Below are positions 62,501 through 64,000 of a stretch of DNA of 64,000 bases, piece by piece. The position numbers were made by a program, and so were the translations under genes. Numbering within the stretch: position 1 is the first letter of the stretch; each line of letters starts with the position of its first letter. The notes under the pieces are model-generated. The model saw only the letters and a list, made by a program, of their open reading frames with translations. It was not told the origin of the DNA and did no database searches. The stretch lies in assembly GCA_008694505.1 (NCBI GenBank), contig VZDJ01000045.1, forward strand, positions 427,295 through 491,294, read 5' to 3'. This stretch comes from Cyanoderma ruficeps. Its lineage: Eukaryota > Chordata > Aves > Passeriformes > Timaliidae.

Positions 62501-64000
62501 CTACTACTACTATTACTACTNTTCTTTTATTAACTATAATTTTTTGTTTCCCTTAAGGTAAATCAATATCAGGAAACAGAAATAATGAAGGTTTGTCTTA
62601 GATCTGCTTATTTTTCAGAGCATGGCTTGTGTGTACATTGCTGACGTATGCAATAGTGTACAACTCTGTGATATTGTGGTTCACAGATATTTGTGACAAA
62701 TACTAGTGAGTGATTTAATCTGGAAGAAAAAATGATTACACTCTATTTTCCACAAGAATACATATTTTGACCCTTCAAAGAAAAATCCTGTTCCCAATCT
62801 CTTTGGTGTTTTTCATTTTACTGAAGTAGATCTGTTGGTTCTTCAGAGAGTTAATAACATGAAGAGAAGTAGTCATTTTAAGCTTTTCTTATGATCTCAA
62901 AAAATTAATCCACTTTCAATCCATCAATCACTGGTCATAATTTTTAGGCTGACTTTCCTCATTGTAATGGAAAGAGTCTCATTGAAATTGATTGATAAAC
63001 TGAGGAGCTTTGATAAAATACAGTCTGCTTTTATTAATCTTTTGACTTAATAATGAGCCATTTGATTTTCTTCTCTCTGTTCACCCACCCTTTCCTTACT
63101 TCAGCTCTCCTTGATACACACTATGAGCACTGGGTTTTTTTCAGTTCTGTGGTGATTTTTTTCCTGATATGCCTGATAATTTTTCTGTACTTTTTTTGTG
63201 GTTTATGTACTGTGCTTTTGTTACCTTTTGGCTTAGACATGCACAAATCTGCTATAGATACAAAAATTACTGTAATGAATTAGATCATTGATTTATCTGC
63301 ACTGGTATTATCTCCTTGATAGTGCCAGAAATACTAGAGGTTTGTGTGAGAAACACCTTTTCCTGCCACATCCTTTGAAACATTGGTCACTGTGCTTTCT
63401 GTAACAAAATAACCTTTCTACACTTTTACAATTTTTTTTCAGTATTTTTTTGTTTTCATAATATTTGCAGATGTACAATTATTTGCCTTTGACTCTCCTA
63501 AGCCTTTGGTCTCAACAGTATTTTGAGAGAATTTAAAAGCTATTGCATTGATGTTTTCAATATTTAGGCTTTGCTTTTATACTTTTTTTAAAAAAAATTA
63601 ATAGTAGAACCCAAGAGGTGGTAAGTCCAAACAATATGATTAGTTTTGTTTTTACCTGATATTTAACTTTATAAGATTTTGGCTTCAGAGAGGCAATATT
63701 TTTTTTTTTAATTTCCAAATGTTTCCAGCAAAAATACAGCAAAATATGAGGAAAATAGACAATGAAGTGAGAGCCAATGGGAAGTGGCAGGTGGTGCTTC
63801 TGCCCACAGTACAAACTGGTTCGACTGGAGATGTCTTAAAATTATGTATTACATCAAAAGTTATATAAAATAAAATTTAAGGGGAAAAAGAGGAAAATCA
63901 AAATAATCTTTCAGGAGATGCTGGTTAGAAACTGAGTTCTACCATCTTCAATAAGAAAAAAGTAGGCCTTGGACTCAAATCAAGGGACTTTTTGTCATCT
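59516..64000. other. Unique AT-rich sequence, no gene seen
   Basis: No element or exon is recognised to the end of the window. Frames are all below 90 codons with no domain. A CTA trinucleotide array with an undetermined base lies at 62496-62521. Confidence 0.55.
62496..62521. repeat. (CTA)n microsatellite with an undetermined base
   Basis: ATACTACTACTACTACTA continues as TTACTACT and then an N at 62521. This is a trinucleotide run whose end was not resolved in the assembly. Confidence 0.88.

Overview
The window looks like non-coding vertebrate DNA, most likely from a bird and plausibly a songbird. It is visibly AT-rich, has no operons or long open frames, and every frame of useful length either falls inside a transposable element or lacks recognisable protein content. 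The bird call rests on the repeats: chicken-repeat-1 (CR1) LINE fragments ending in the typical octamer-like tail (AGAATCATAGAATCATAG on the + strand for minus-strand copies), and avian ERV LTRs beginning TGTCCTGGTTT or TGTCGTGGTTT. Family assignments are from memory of such elements; no search was run.

Layout. 1-13.2 kb: an old minus-strand LTR (456-995), a CR1 tail (2575-2640), a 170-base assembly gap next to a CCCTT microsatellite (9504-9692), a second LTR of the same family with a perfect 5-bp target duplication (10310-10877), a CR1 tail (11539-11640) and a plus-strand CR1 piece (12900-13238). 14.2 kb: a degenerate TATC-type array. 17.6-21.4 kb: the richest part, a long minus-strand CR1 that keeps ORF1 (GDSL esterase motif, Cys-rich start) and the ORF2 endonuclease but has lost the reverse transcriptase. 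Its endonuclease is interrupted by a 344-bp class-II-type solo LTR flanked by a perfect 6-bp duplication. 21.4-40.7 kb: mostly unique AT-rich sequence with several short perfect hairpins, small tandem duplications and a few splice-like open stretches on the minus strand. 40.7-41.5 kb: a 0.8-kb minus-strand CR1. 49.4-50.1 kb: a minus-strand solo LTR. 53.4-54.7 kb: a 1.38-kb GC-rich plus-strand solo LTR with perfect TATAC duplications. 59.0-59.5 kb: a CR1 fragment lacking its 3' end. The remainder is unique sequence with microsatellites.

No protein-coding gene of the host can be called with confidence, so the window is intergenic or lies in a very large intron. There is no sign of a new coding system. 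The most informative items are the nested CR1/LTR structure, the solo LTRs with exact target duplications, the cluster of perfect inverted repeats near 22.4-22.9 kb, and a set of weak minus-strand exon candidates at 32-40 kb that could be tested with RNA data.
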